64,000 nucleotides of DNA from an uncultured Woeseiaceae bacterium (GTDB lineage Bacteria > Pseudomonadota > Gammaproteobacteria > Steroidobacterales > Woeseiaceae). Each line of letters opens with the position of its first letter. Position 1 is the stretch's first letter. Below are positions 19,683 to 28,436 of the stretch, piece by piece. Where the stretch lies: the NCBI GenBank assembly GCA_947259285.1, contig CAMYMR010000002.1:1-64000 (forward strand), in the 5' to 3' direction. The notes under the pieces were generated by a model. The model worked only from the letters and a program-made list of their open reading frames with translations. It did not search any database and was not told the origin of the DNA. The position numbers and the translations under genes are program-made.

Positions 19683-20540
19683 ATGGCAGATAACAGATTC
19701 ACAGGGACCAGCTCCTATATCGCAACCGACGACCTGATGATGGCGGTCAACGCCGCGGTAACGCTGGAACGGCCGATCCTGGTCAAGGGCGAGCCTGGCA
19801 CCGGTAAGACGCAGCTTGCGATCGAGGTGGCGAGATCGCTCGGAAGGCCGCTGCACGAGTGGCATATCAAGTCGACGACCAAGGCGCAGCAGGGGCTGTA
19901 CGAATACGATGCGGTCGCGCGCCTGCGCGATTCGCAGCTGGGTGATGATCGTGTACATGACATCGGCAACTACATCGTGCGCGGCAAGGTGTGGGAGGCC
20001 TTCGAGTCGGAGCAGCAGCCGGTACTTCTAATCGATGAGATTGACAAAGCGGATATCGAGTTTCCCAACGATTTGCTTCGAGAACTTGATCGCATGGAGT
20101 TTTATGTCTACGAAACCAAGAAACTGATCAAAGCGCGACATCGGCCGATCATCGTCATTACGAGTAACAACGAAAAGGAATTGCCGGACGCATTTCTGCG
20201 ACGCTGCTTCTTTCACTACATCAAGTTTCCGGACAAAGCCACGATGGCAGAAATCGTCGACGTTCACTATCCCGATCTTAAGAAGGACCTGCTTCGCGAA
20301 GCGCTGGATGCGTTCTACAAGGTGCGAGACGTGCGCGGATTGAAAAAGAAGCCATCGACATCGGAACTACTTGACTGGATCAAGCTGCTGCTCGCCGAAG
20401 ACATACCGCCTGAGGTCCTTAGGGGCGGCGATTCGCGCAAAGCGATTCCGCCGCTATACGGTGCTTTGCTGAAGAACGAGCAGGATGTGCACCTGTTCGA
20501 GCAACTGGTATTCCTCGACAGGCGGACCAACCCCCAGTAA
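19683..20540 (+). CDS. MoxR-family AAA+ ATPase
   Basis: A 285-residue AAA+ ATPase of the MoxR type. Walker A is 'GEPGTGKT' (residues 36-43), Walker B 'LLIDEIDKAD' (115-124), sensor 1 'IVITSNNEKELPDAFLRRC'. The stretch 'HIKSTTKAQQGLYEYDAVARLRDSQ' is typical of the CoxD-like MoxR subgroup. Members work with a VWA partner as chaperone-like machines that mature or activate other complexes. The partner is present six bases downstream. No obvious client is encoded nearby unless it is the acylase or a distant target. Confidence 0.93.
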   Translation: MADNRFTGTSSYIATDDLMMAVNAAVTLERPILVKGEPGTGKTQLAIEVARSLGRPLHEWHIKSTTKAQQGLYEYDAVARLRDSQLGDDRVHDIGNYIVRGKVWEAFESEQQPVLLIDEIDKADIEFPNDLLRELDRMEFYVYETKKLIKARHRPIIVITSNNEKELPDAFLRRCFFHYIKFPDKATMAEIVDVHYPDLKKDLLREALDAFYKVRDVRGLKKKPSTSELLDWIKLLLAEDIPPEVLRGGDSRKAIPPLYGALLKNEQDVHLFEQLVFLDRRTNPQ

Positions 20541-20546
20541 GCAATC

Positions 20547-21722
20547 ATGCTGATCCCGTTTTTCTACATGCTTCGCGAAGGCGGAATGAAAACGTCAATT
20601 ACCGAATTATTGACGTTGCTCGAGGCGATGAAGAACGGTCTGGCGGGCCAGAGCGTGGACGACTTCTACTACCTGGCACGTGCGAGCCTAGTCAAGAACG
20701 AAGCACACCTCGACCGGTTTGATCGAATCTTTGGCGCCTATTTCAAGGGCGTTGAAGACTCTCTGGCAGACCTGATGCAGGACATTCCGGATGACTGGCT
20801 GCGCCACCAGGCAGAGTTGATGCTATCCGAGGAGGAACGCCAGCAAATTGAAGCGCTCGGTGGATTCGATGAGCTGATGAAGGCGTTGCAGGAACGCCTC
20901 GACGAACAGGACGAAAGACACGAGGGCGGTAATCGATGGATCGGTACCGCGGGAACTTCCCCGTTTGGAGCCTATGGGTATAACCCCGAAGGTGTGCGTA
21001 TGGGGCAGCAGGGTTCACGCAACCGCAGCGCGGTAAAGGTCTGGGACAAACGCGACTATCGCAACCTCGACGATTCTATCGAACTAGGCACGCGCAACAT
21101 CAAGGTCGCGCTTCGTAGACTTCGCAAGTTTGCGCGTGAGGGTGCGGCCGACCAGCTGGATCTCGATGACACGATCGACAAGACGGCACGTAATGCCGGC
21201 CTGCTCGATATACGCATGGTGCCCGAACGGCACAACGCCGTTAAGGTCCTTTTGTGTCTCGATATCGGCGGCTCAATGGACGACCACGTACGTATTTGCG
21301 AGGAAATGTTTTCGGCGGCACGCAGTGAATTCAAGCACCTCGAGTATTTCTATTTTCACAATTTCATATACGAGAGCCTGTGGAAAGACAATCGGCGCCG
21401 GCACTCGGAAAAGACACCGACAATGGACATCGCACATAAGTATGGCTCGGACTACAAACTGATATTCGTCGGCGACGCGACGATGAGCCCCTACGAAATC
21501 GTGTATGCCGGCGGCAGCGTCGAACACTGGAATGAGGAGCCGGGCGCCGTCTGGATCAAGCGTTTGCTCAATACCTATCCGAAGGCGGTCTGGCTAAACC
21601 CGGAGCCGAAGGCGCGCTGGGATTACACGCCCTCGACCAAGCTCGTGCGGGAGATAATGGATGATCGCATGTACCCGTTGACCATTGCCGGCCTCGATGA
21701 CGCGATCAAGGCGCTGCACTAG
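20547..21722 (+). CDS. VWA domain-containing CoxE-like protein
   Basis: A 391-residue partner of the MoxR ATPase. The N-terminal half is helical and charged ('DDFYYLARASLVKNEAHLDRFDRIFGAYF'; split motif, residues about 38-66), as in CoxE-like proteins. The C-terminal half is a von Willebrand A domain with the MIDAS motif written as D239-I-G-G-S243 ('LLCLDIGGSMDDH'), followed by 'YFYFHNFIYESLW' and 'LIFVGDATMSPYEI'. A DxGGS form instead of DxSxS is usual for this subgroup. It ends in a four-base convergent overlap with the peroxiredoxin gene (21719-21722). Confidence 0.92.
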   Translation: MLIPFFYMLREGGMKTSITELLTLLEAMKNGLAGQSVDDFYYLARASLVKNEAHLDRFDRIFGAYFKGVEDSLADLMQDIPDDWLRHQAELMLSEEERQQIEALGGFDELMKALQERLDEQDERHEGGNRWIGTAGTSPFGAYGYNPEGVRMGQQGSRNRSAVKVWDKRDYRNLDDSIELGTRNIKVALRRLRKFAREGAADQLDLDDTIDKTARNAGLLDIRMVPERHNAVKVLLCLDIGGSMDDHVRICEEMFSAARSEFKHLEYFYFHNFIYESLWKDNRRRHSEKTPTMDIAHKYGSDYKLIFVGDATMSPYEIVYAGGSVEHWNEEPGAVWIKRLLNTYPKAVWLNPEPKARWDYTPSTKLVREIMDDRMYPLTIAGLDDAIKALH

Positions 21723-22294
21723 TCGGCTTGCTCTTCGACGGCAGCGCTGAGCACCTCATCGCTAAGCACTTCCAGATCGGCGATCACTTCGGCCGCATGC
21801 TCGCCGGGATCAACGTCATCATAATGCTTGGCGATAATGCCATTGGGGTTGATGATGAACGTTTGCCGACGGGCGACTGTCATACCGAACATTCGCGTCT
21901 TCACGCCGTAGGCATCCGACGTGCGCCCATCCGCATCCGAAAGCAATGGAAACGGAAGCGAATGATTCTCCGCGAATTCCCGGTGCGATTCGACGTCGTC
22001 CAGGCTGACGCCGAGAATCTGTGCATTCAAATCCCGAAATGCAAAGATGTTATCGCGGAACTCGCAGGCCTCCCTGGTGCAGCCTGGTGTCTCATCTTTC
22101 GGATAGAAGTAAAGTACGACCCACTGCTCGCGGTAGTCCTCCAGAGAATGAAGTTGCCCCGTCTGGTCGGCCAACTCGAACTCCGGCGCAAGGCCCCCAA
22201 CCGCGGGTTGGTCAGTAGCGGCGCCGCTGGGCGCCAGAGCAAGCAAAAGGACGCCAGCTGCGGCCGCAATGATTGCTGTGATAACACGTTTCAT
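21719..22294 (-). CDS. Exported peroxiredoxin, PrxQ/BCP type
   Basis: A thiol peroxidase that reduces hydroperoxides. I place the start at the ATG at 22294, which opens a clean Sec signal peptide ('MKRVITAIIAAAAGVLLLAL', cleavage near 'SGA-AT'). The frame upstream to 22351 has no supporting features. The 191-residue precursor has the peroxidatic cysteine C72 and a resolving-type cysteine C77 in 'PKDETPGCTREACEFRD', the two-cysteine pattern of BCP/PrxQ. 'ILGVSLDDVESHREFAE' and 'FPLLSDADGRTSDAYGV' fit the family. An exported BCP would act in the periplasm and need a reductant there. Confidence 0.93.
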   Translation of the reverse strand: MKRVITAIIAAAAGVLLLALAPSGAATDQPAVGGLAPEFELADQTGQLHSLEDYREQWVVLYFYPKDETPGCTREACEFRDNIFAFRDLNAQILGVSLDDVESHREFAENHSLPFPLLSDADGRTSDAYGVKTRMFGMTVARRQTFIINPNGIIAKHYDDVDPGEHAAEVIADLEVLSDEVLSAAVEEQAD

Positions 22295-22352
22295 GTAGGT
22301 GAATCTCAAATTGTAATAATGAGCCGCAGGTCTTGGTTGCGGAGAGGCCACT

Positions 22353-22358
22353 ATAATA
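22353..22358 (+). promoter_or_regulatory. Perfect -10 hexamer upstream of the patatin gene
   Basis: TATAAT stands 86 bases before the chosen start codon of the patatin-like gene and 59 bases outside the peroxiredoxin start. No strong -35 is seen at the right distance (GTCTTG at 22330-22335 with a 17-base spacer is weak). It is the most likely promoter for the phospholipase gene. Confidence 0.4.
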
Positions 22359-22444
22359 CTCTGTAACGGTGTCTGCGCGAAGGCGCGCCAGAAAACGTGT
22401 GTATTGATTCGATGAATTCGGTCACAACAGGACGGCTGAACTCA

Positions 22445-23650
22445 ATGTCAACAGGCCCCCGAACGGCCCTCGTGCTGCCGGGCGGCGGCGCTCGCGGGGC
22501 GTTTCAGGTCGGCGTGTTGAAAGCCGTGGCCGAGCTGTTGCCACGGAAAAGTCCGAATCCTTTTTCCATCATCAGCGGCACCTCGGCGGGTGCGGTCAAT
22601 GCGGTGGTGCTGGCGTCGCGCGCACAGCACCTGCGCACAGCAGTGGCGGAACTGGAGCAGGTTTGGGGCCATTTTCGCTGCCACCATGTTTACAAGACCG
22701 ATAACCTCACGATGCTGAAGAGTAGCCTGCACTGGCTCTTGTCAATCGTGCTCGGGGGCTGGCTGGTGGGAGCGCCAAGGTCGCTCCTTGATAACTCCCC
22801 GCTGCGTTCATTGTTGAGTCAGAATATTCACTTTCCGCGCATTCAGGATGCGATCGAATCAGGTAACCTCGACGCGGTCGCGGTGACGGCGGCCGGCTAC
22901 GGCTCGGCGCGTTCAACGTCTTTTTTCGACGCCTTCGAGGAACAGGCCAGCTGGCAACGCACGCGACGCCTGGGTCGTCGCAGCGATCTGAATATCGAGC
23001 ATATTATGGCCAGCATCGCGGTGCCGATGGTGTTCCCTCCGGTCAGGATTGGCGATGAATATTTCGGAGACGGCGCGATGCGCCAGGCGACGCCGTTGAG
23101 TCCGGCGGTCCACCTGGGCGCCGATAGAATCCTGGTCATCGGCATCCGCGACGAAACGGGCGACCAGTCGCCGGATACCGGGCCGGAACCGCCGAGTTTC
23201 GCGCAGATTGCCGGCTACATGCTCGATACCTTGTTCATGGACGGTCTGTATTCCGATCTGGAACGGATTACGCGCATCAACCAACTGATCGATGCGGTAC
23301 CGTCTGAACAACGGCCCGAGTCTGTATCCCAGATGAGAGCTATCGATACGATGCTGATTGTGCCGAGCGAAGATCTGCGCGTCATTGCACATCGACATCG
23401 CGCCGAATTACCCTTCGCAATTCGCGCGCTGTTGCGTGGGGTCGGCGGCAGCAACCCGGGCGAAAATCGGCTGCTGAGCTTTCTGCTGTTTGAAAAAGCG
23501 TACACCAGGGAACTGATCAAGCTCGGCTATCACGATGCCATGAAGGTCAAGGACGAGTTGCTGGATTTCGTGACGGGCGACGAGGTTTCAAGACTATTCG
23601 CGCCGGGTTGGATCAAGAAGGATCTCAGTGCCTTCCACCGAGACCGGTAG
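22445..23650 (+). CDS. Patatin-like phospholipase family protein
   Basis: A serine lipid acyl hydrolase with a Ser-Asp dyad. From the ATG at 22445 it is 401 residues. 'VLPGGGARGAFQVGVLKAV' (residues 10-28) is the oxyanion loop, the nucleophile is S47 in 'SGTSAGAVNAV', and the aspartate is in 'YFGDGAMRQATPL'. The C-terminal part ('HRHRAELPFAIRALLRGVG', 'TRELIKLGYHDAMK') matches bacterial RssA/YchK-like patatins. Earlier in-frame ATGs exist at 22412 and 22397, and the start is uncertain by up to 16 codons because no strong ribosome site separates them. No secretion signal is visible. Its stop codon lies in a palindromic repeat shared with mgtE. Confidence 0.92.
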   Translation: MSTGPRTALVLPGGGARGAFQVGVLKAVAELLPRKSPNPFSIISGTSAGAVNAVVLASRAQHLRTAVAELEQVWGHFRCHHVYKTDNLTMLKSSLHWLLSIVLGGWLVGAPRSLLDNSPLRSLLSQNIHFPRIQDAIESGNLDAVAVTAAGYGSARSTSFFDAFEEQASWQRTRRLGRRSDLNIEHIMASIAVPMVFPPVRIGDEYFGDGAMRQATPLSPAVHLGADRILVIGIRDETGDQSPDTGPEPPSFAQIAGYMLDTLFMDGLYSDLERITRINQLIDAVPSEQRPESVSQMRAIDTMLIVPSEDLRVIAHRHRAELPFAIRALLRGVGGSNPGENRLLSFLLFEKAYTRELIKLGYHDAMKVKDELLDFVTGDEVSRLFAPGWIKKDLSAFHRDR

Positions 23651-23727
23651 GAGGCCGCCCCGGTGGGCGACATCACGAAGCAGCCTGGCGGCTGCCGCTT
23701 CGCTTCGGCCGCTGGGGCGGCCTCCTA
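23648..23727. repeat. 80-bp palindromic element providing both stop codons of convergent genes
   Basis: Arms TAGGAGGCCGCCCC (23648-23661) and GGGGCGGCCTCCTA (23714-23727) are exact reverse complements. The first three bases of each arm are the TAG stop of the phospholipase (plus strand) and of mgtE (minus strand). The interior also has 'GCGGCTGCCGC' and 'CGGCCGCTGG' patches. The arm start TAGGAG is the same as in the REP-like unit at 3594. It may work as a terminator for both genes, although T-runs are missing. Confidence 0.7.
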
Positions 23728-25074
23728 CAGCAGGAACAGGGCGCCCAGGCCAAGAAAGGCCATGTAGCCGACGACGTCCGTAACGGTTGTAAGAACGACT
23801 CCGCCAGCCAGCGCCGGATCAACGTGCAGCTTTCTCAGTATTAACGGAATGCTGTATCCGGCACCGGCGGCAATGACGAGATTGATGATCATCGCAGCGC
23901 CAATAATGCTGCCGATTCGCCAGTCGCCGAACCAAAGATAGGTCAGGGTTGCGACTACAACGGCCCAGCCGCAGCCATTGAGAACGCCGACCAGCACTTC
24001 CTTGCGCAGGATGCGGCGCGCGTTCGCTCGATTGATCTGACCCAGCGCAATCGCGCGTGTGATGATGGTAAGCGACTGGCTTCCGGCCACGCCACCCATG
24101 CTGGGAACGACCGGCATAAGGACTGCGAGCAAAACGATCTTGTCGATCGTCGTCTGGAACAGGTCGACGACGGCCGCCGCCAGGAACGCCGTGGCCAGGT
24201 TTACGCCGAGCCACAGGGCCCGGCGGGTCGCGCTCTTGACGACCGGCGCGAACATATCATCTTCTTCGTCAAGGCCCGCCGCGCTCATCAGGGAGTGCTC
24301 TGCCTCATCTCGAATGACATCAACAACGTCATCTACCGTGATTCGTCCAAGAACCCGGAAATCGTCGTCCACGACCGGCGCCGATAGCAGATCGCGGTTC
24401 TCGAATTCCCAGACGACCTGCGCCGATGGCGTATGCGCCGGGATCGGCATAACGTCGGTCGACATCACATTGGCGACCATTTCGTCCGGATCTTGCGTGA
24501 CCAGACGCGACAGAAACAATGAGCCGATGTAGCTGTTGTCGCGACTGACGACAAAGATTGAATCCGTGCCGTCGGACATTTCGCCGACGGCGCGCAAGTA
24601 GCGGGAAACAACTTCGAGTGTGACATCGGGGCGAACCGTAACGATGTCGACATTCATCAAGCCGCCGGCGCTTTCCTCATCGTAGGCAAGCACCTGTTGC
24701 AGGCGTTCGTGATCCTGCTTGTCGAGGGATTGCAGGACCTCCTGTGTCACGGTCTCCGGCAGATCTGCCAGAAGGTCGGCGAGGTCATCGACCTCCATGC
24801 CATCGGCAGCGGCAACCAGTTCCGCAGTCCCCATTCCCTCGATCAGACCGTCACGGACGTCCTCGGCAAGTTCTACCAGGACGTCGCCGCCGATCTCGGA
24901 GTCCACAATTTCCCACAGCATCGCGCGCTCTTTGAGCGGCAGCGATTCAAGCAAACGAGCAACTTCGGACGGGTACAGGCTATTGACCATTATCCTGGCC
25001 GACCGCATTCGGCCACTATCGAGACGCTCTTGCAGCAGCTCGAGGTTGGCCTTGGTGTGCTCTCTCGCTTCCAT
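23725..25074 (-). CDS. mgtE: Magnesium transporter MgtE
   Basis: A 449-residue Mg2+ channel of the inner membrane. Order of domains: an N-terminal helical sensing domain (about 1-130, with 'LVELAEDVRDGLIEGMGTAELV'-type repeats), a CBS pair (about 135-255, 'NVDIVTVRPDVTLEVV' and 'MPIPAHTPSAQVVWEFENRD'), a connecting helix, and five transmembrane helices (about 275-449) with the pore motif 'VPSMGGVAGSQSLTIITRAIALGQI'. In MgtE, magnesium binding at the cytoplasmic domains closes the pore. The gene is 19 bases after rapZ on the same strand, occupying the place where E. coli has the NPr gene. Confidence 0.96.
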   Translation of the reverse strand: MEAREHTKANLELLQERLDSGRMRSARIMVNSLYPSEVARLLESLPLKERAMLWEIVDSEIGGDVLVELAEDVRDGLIEGMGTAELVAAADGMEVDDLADLLADLPETVTQEVLQSLDKQDHERLQQVLAYDEESAGGLMNVDIVTVRPDVTLEVVSRYLRAVGEMSDGTDSIFVVSRDNSYIGSLFLSRLVTQDPDEMVANVMSTDVMPIPAHTPSAQVVWEFENRDLLSAPVVDDDFRVLGRITVDDVVDVIRDEAEHSLMSAAGLDEEDDMFAPVVKSATRRALWLGVNLATAFLAAAVVDLFQTTIDKIVLLAVLMPVVPSMGGVAGSQSLTIITRAIALGQINRANARRILRKEVLVGVLNGCGWAVVVATLTYLWFGDWRIGSIIGAAMIINLVIAAGAGYSIPLILRKLHVDPALAGGVVLTTVTDVVGYMAFLGLGALFLL

Positions 25075-25093
25075 TGCGGCGGAGTTTAGCAGC

Positions 25094-25984
25094 TTAGTTC
25101 GGGCTTAGACGATGCGCTGTCAGGCTGTTGTGCCGAATAAGAACTGGATCATGCTTTTGCCGCAGGCCGGCCGCGAGTTTCTCGGTCATGCAAACGGAAC
25201 GGTGTTGGCCACCCGTGCAGCCGATTGCGACGGTCAGGTAGCCGCGGTGTGCTTGCTGGTAATGTGGTATCCAATGTTCGAGAAAGCCGAGTATGTCTTC
25301 ATACATTCGGACAAATGTGGGCTGCTCGTTCAGGAAATCGGAAACTTCGTCGTCCAGCCCGGTGAGTCCTCGCAGCTTGAGTGTCCAATAAGGGTTTGGC
25401 AGACACCGCAAATCGAAGACGAAGTCGGCATCGGCCGGAATACCGTATTTGAATCCGAATGATTGAATCAGGACCGATAGTGAGTCCGAATTACGCTGGT
25501 CAACGCGCTCACGAATTACGTCGGCGAGCTCGTAAATACTGATAAGGGAGGTGTCAATGACGAGATCGGCGCTGTCGTGAATCTCCGCCAGAATATCGCG
25601 CTCCGATTGGATTGCAGCATGTAGTTCGCCGCCTTGTTCGGCAAGCGGGTGGCGCCGACGGGATTCACTGTAGCGCTGTAACAAGATCTCTTCGCTGGCC
25701 CGCAAGAAGATAATCTCGGCCTTTACATTTTCTTCACGCAGTTCACGCAAGAGTTCCGGCAGAGACCTTATGTCCTCTGCGCGCGCGCGCGCGTCGACGC
25801 CAACGGCCAGCAAACGCGCAGCTTTCTTGCTCCTCGAACGCACCTCGTCGACGGCGGCTTTCAGCAGGTTTGCCGGAAGATTGTCAATGCAGTAGTAGCC
25901 CAGATCCTCGAGCACGTGCAGTGCCACGGTTTTGCCAGACCCCGACAGGCCGCTGACAATGATCAGGCGGAGTTCGTTCGACAT
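25094..25984 (-). CDS. rapZ: RNase adapter protein RapZ
   Basis: RapZ is a nucleotide-binding protein. In E. coli it directs the small RNA GlmZ to RNase E and so controls glucosamine-6-phosphate synthase. The 296-residue protein has the Walker A 'GLSGSGKT' (12-19), 'VLEDLGYYCIDNLPANL', and the C-terminal block 'TVAIGCTGGQHRSVCMTEKLA' (split positions about 253-274), which includes the region needed for RNA and amino-sugar binding. The start overlaps the end of ptsN by 22 bases. Whether this organism has a GlmZ-like RNA cannot be told here. Confidence 0.95.
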   Translation of the reverse strand: MSNELRLIIVSGLSGSGKTVALHVLEDLGYYCIDNLPANLLKAAVDEVRSRSKKAARLLAVGVDARARAEDIRSLPELLRELREENVKAEIIFLRASEEILLQRYSESRRRHPLAEQGGELHAAIQSERDILAEIHDSADLVIDTSLISIYELADVIRERVDQRNSDSLSVLIQSFGFKYGIPADADFVFDLRCLPNPYWTLKLRGLTGLDDEVSDFLNEQPTFVRMYEDILGFLEHWIPHYQQAHRGYLTVAIGCTGGQHRSVCMTEKLAAGLRQKHDPVLIRHNSLTAHRLSPN

Positions 25985-26457
25985 GAATCGTCGGGTTGAG
26001 AGAGCGATGCCCCGTCGATTAATGCGCGGTACAGATCACTACTACTATTAATACCGCGCAGGCGGGCCCGCAGGCCTTGATCGGCCAACATACTTGTTAC
26101 TAGCTTGATATCCGCGTGATGCCGGTCGCCCAGTTCGAGCGGTACCATCATACCGAATACGAGGTCGACCGGTTCGCCGTCCGCGGCGTCGAAATCAACC
26201 GGCTCCGATAGTTTCATCAACGCCGCATTACTCGAGTCGATGCCGGCGACACGGCAATGCGGGAACGCAGCGCCTTTGTCGAGGCTCGTGCAACCCAGGC
26301 GCTCTCGCTCGATCAGGCTCTCAAATATCACCTCGCTGGCGATGTCGGGAGTCGAGCGCACCAACAGTTCACTAAGTATCTCAAGACAATGTTTCTTGCT
26401 TCGCGCGGTGGCATTGCACAACACACCATCGGGTTTGATTATGTTTTCGAGCGACAT
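25963..26457 (-). CDS. ptsN: PTS IIA-like nitrogen regulatory protein
   Basis: PtsN (EIIA-Ntr) is the phospho-acceptor end of the nitrogen PTS and regulates potassium transport and envelope stress in well-studied species. The 164-residue protein has the EIIA type 2 fold, with the phosphorylated histidine H67 in 'GAAFPHCRVAGID' and 'RERLGCTSLDKG' before it. It lies 61 bases after hpf and overlaps rapZ. The usual donor NPr gene is not in its common place after rapZ, so phosphate supply must come from elsewhere or be lost. Confidence 0.94.
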   Translation of the reverse strand: MSLENIIKPDGVLCNATARSKKHCLEILSELLVRSTPDIASEVIFESLIERERLGCTSLDKGAAFPHCRVAGIDSSNAALMKLSEPVDFDAADGEPVDLVFGMMVPLELGDRHHADIKLVTSMLADQGLRARLRGINSSSDLYRALIDGASLSQPDDSCRTNSA

Positions 26458-26518
26458 GACGCGGGGTTCAATTGCCTAAAAGCCGCGCGGCACAGAACCG
26501 CGCAGCTTGGATGCAGTG

Positions 26519-26839
26519 TCAGGCGTACCTGGATTTCTGATTGTCTCTTTTATGGTGGTCGACGAGCTTTTCCTTGTACTTGCGCACGCGTCGCTCGAGT
26601 TTGTCGACCAGTCCATCGATTGCAGCGTACATGTCTTCTTCCGTGTGTTCGCAATGAATGGTGCCGCCATTTACCTTCGCAGTTGCTTCGGCTTTATGGC
26701 GCAGTTTCTCGACGGTCAGGATACATTGGACGTCAGACACGAGGTCAAAGTGTCGTGCAATTTTCTCAACTTTGGTTCCGACATACTGTCTTAGCGAATC
26801 GGTGACTTCGACGTGATGGCCTGAAACATTCAATTGCAT
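26519..26839 (-). CDS. hpf: Ribosome hibernation promoting factor
   Basis: A 106-residue short HPF that binds the decoding region of the 30S subunit and helps 70S ribosomes dimerise or idle in stationary phase. The ATG at 26839 gives the family start 'MQLNVSGHHVEVTDSLRQYV'. The longer frame to 26905 has no family match before it. 'YAAIDGLVDKLERRVRKYKEK' and the basic tail are typical. Short form, no C-terminal dimerisation domain. It stands in the usual place after rpoN, separated by 141 bases that hold a GTCCTG ... CAGGAC hairpin and may contain its own promoter. Confidence 0.95.
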   Translation of the reverse strand: MQLNVSGHHVEVTDSLRQYVGTKVEKIARHFDLVSDVQCILTVEKLRHKAEATAKVNGGTIHCEHTEEDMYAAIDGLVDKLERRVRKYKEKLVDHHKRDNQKSRYA

Positions 26840-26980
26840 AATGGTCTCCAGTGTTTTCGTATTTCCGTCCTGCCGTAACACCCCGCCAGGCGGCGGCCAG
26901 GACATTCCTTCTTCTCTTGGCAGTTCAGTATGGCAGCCTTTTCGGACCTCCCTCTGGTCTTGTGTTTCCGGCCTGACGAA

Positions 26981-28375
26981 CTATCTTGACTCTCTGCTCC
27001 TGCGATCGCTGGACGACGGGATGTTCATTGCTTCACGGTACTTCGCGACCGTCCTTCTGGCAACTGAAATACCGTCCTCCTTCAGTAAGTTCGTGATCTT
27101 GCTATCGCTCAGCGGTTTTTTCGGGTTCTCGGCGCCAATCAGTTTTCGGATTTTCGCGCGAACCGAGGTCGAGGATTGACCCTCACCGCTTGCCGACGCC
27201 AGATGACTCGAGAAGAAATACTTGAATTCGAACACGCCCCGGGGGGTGTGCATGTATTTGTTCGTGGTGACGCGCGAAATAGTCGATTCATGCATGCCGA
27301 TTTCTTCCGCAATATCGCGCAGCACCATCGGTTTCATCGACTCATCGCCATGCTCCAGGAATTCCGTCTGCCGCGCCACAATACTCGTTGCGACCTTGAG
27401 CAAGGTTTCGTTGCGTATCTCGAGGCTGCGTATCAGCCAGCGAGCTTCCTGTAGCTGTGATTTCAATACCGAGTGCTCGCCGCTGCCCCGCAGGAGCCTT
27501 GCGTATTGTTGATTTACGGACAGACGTGGTACGCCCGTCGGGCTGATCTCTACCTGCCAGCGATTGTCGATCTTGCGAACGAATACATCCGGAATCACAT
27601 ACTCGGTAGAGGGCGGGCTGACCGCTAACCCGGGTTTGGGATTGCAGCCGCGAACCAGCGCGAGCGCCTCGTGCAAATCGTCCTCCGAAGTTTGCAGGCC
27701 GCGGCGCAGTTCTCCGTAGTCTCGGTTAGCAACCAGGTCCAGATGATCGGTAGCGATCTCGATTGCCAGCTGCAAACCAGGCGTCTTCCATTCCAGCTGA
27801 CTTAGCTGCAGGATGATGCATTCGGATATTGACCGGGCGCCAACACCCACCGGATCGAGGCGCTGTATCTTGGTCAGCGTGCGCTCGATCTCGGATTCAA
27901 GCACTGCGGATTCCTGGTCCAGGCTCGCGTGTATTTCGTCCAGATCGGCGATCAGGTAGCCATCATCATTGATCGAATCGATGATCGCTTCGCCAATTAT
28001 GACTTCTCGCGGCGCGAAGTGCTCCATCTCCAGCTGCCAGAGCAGGTGCTCGCGCAGGGTCTGCCCCGATTCGTCCGCAAAATCGCTGACGGGACGGCCT
28101 TCGCCGTTCCAACCGCCGTCCTGCGTACGCTCTGCTGTCCGGGTTTGCCAGAAGTCTTCGGACTTCAGCGTTTCGATTTCCGCGGTCGAATCCGCGCTGG
28201 TCTGAGGAACGTCCGGAAGATCCTCCATCTCCAACATGATGTTCTCTTCCAGCGCTTCCTGGATTTCCGCATTCAGATCGAGTACCGGCAGCTGCAAGAG
28301 TCGAATCGCCTGCTGCAATTGCGGCGTCATCGTCAGTGATTGACCTAGTTTTAGCTGCAGCGAGGGTTTCAACAT
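26981..28375 (-). CDS. rpoN: RNA polymerase sigma-54 factor
   Basis: RpoN directs RNA polymerase to -24/-12 promoters and needs ATP-driven activators. The start ATG at 28375 gives 464 residues and the standard region I 'LKPSLQLKLGQSLTMTPQLQ'. A TTG two codons upstream is possible but less likely. Region II is acidic (about 50-90), the core-binding domain follows ('LDPVGVGARSISECI'), then the HTH part ('VLRDIAEEIGMHESTISRV') and the RpoN box 'ARRTVAKYRE' at 439-448. Length is normal. No sigma-54 activator is in this window. lptB lies 61 bases upstream. Confidence 0.97.
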   Translation of the reverse strand: MLKPSLQLKLGQSLTMTPQLQQAIRLLQLPVLDLNAEIQEALEENIMLEMEDLPDVPQTSADSTAEIETLKSEDFWQTRTAERTQDGGWNGEGRPVSDFADESGQTLREHLLWQLEMEHFAPREVIIGEAIIDSINDDGYLIADLDEIHASLDQESAVLESEIERTLTKIQRLDPVGVGARSISECIILQLSQLEWKTPGLQLAIEIATDHLDLVANRDYGELRRGLQTSEDDLHEALALVRGCNPKPGLAVSPPSTEYVIPDVFVRKIDNRWQVEISPTGVPRLSVNQQYARLLRGSGEHSVLKSQLQEARWLIRSLEIRNETLLKVATSIVARQTEFLEHGDESMKPMVLRDIAEEIGMHESTISRVTTNKYMHTPRGVFEFKYFFSSHLASASGEGQSSTSVRAKIRKLIGAENPKKPLSDSKITNLLKEDGISVARRTVAKYREAMNIPSSSDRRSRESR

Positions 28376-28436
28376 GTGCAATGGTTACTCTATGGGCAAA
28401 TTGCGCCAAGGCAAGGCTTTATGGGTGTAGTTTGCC

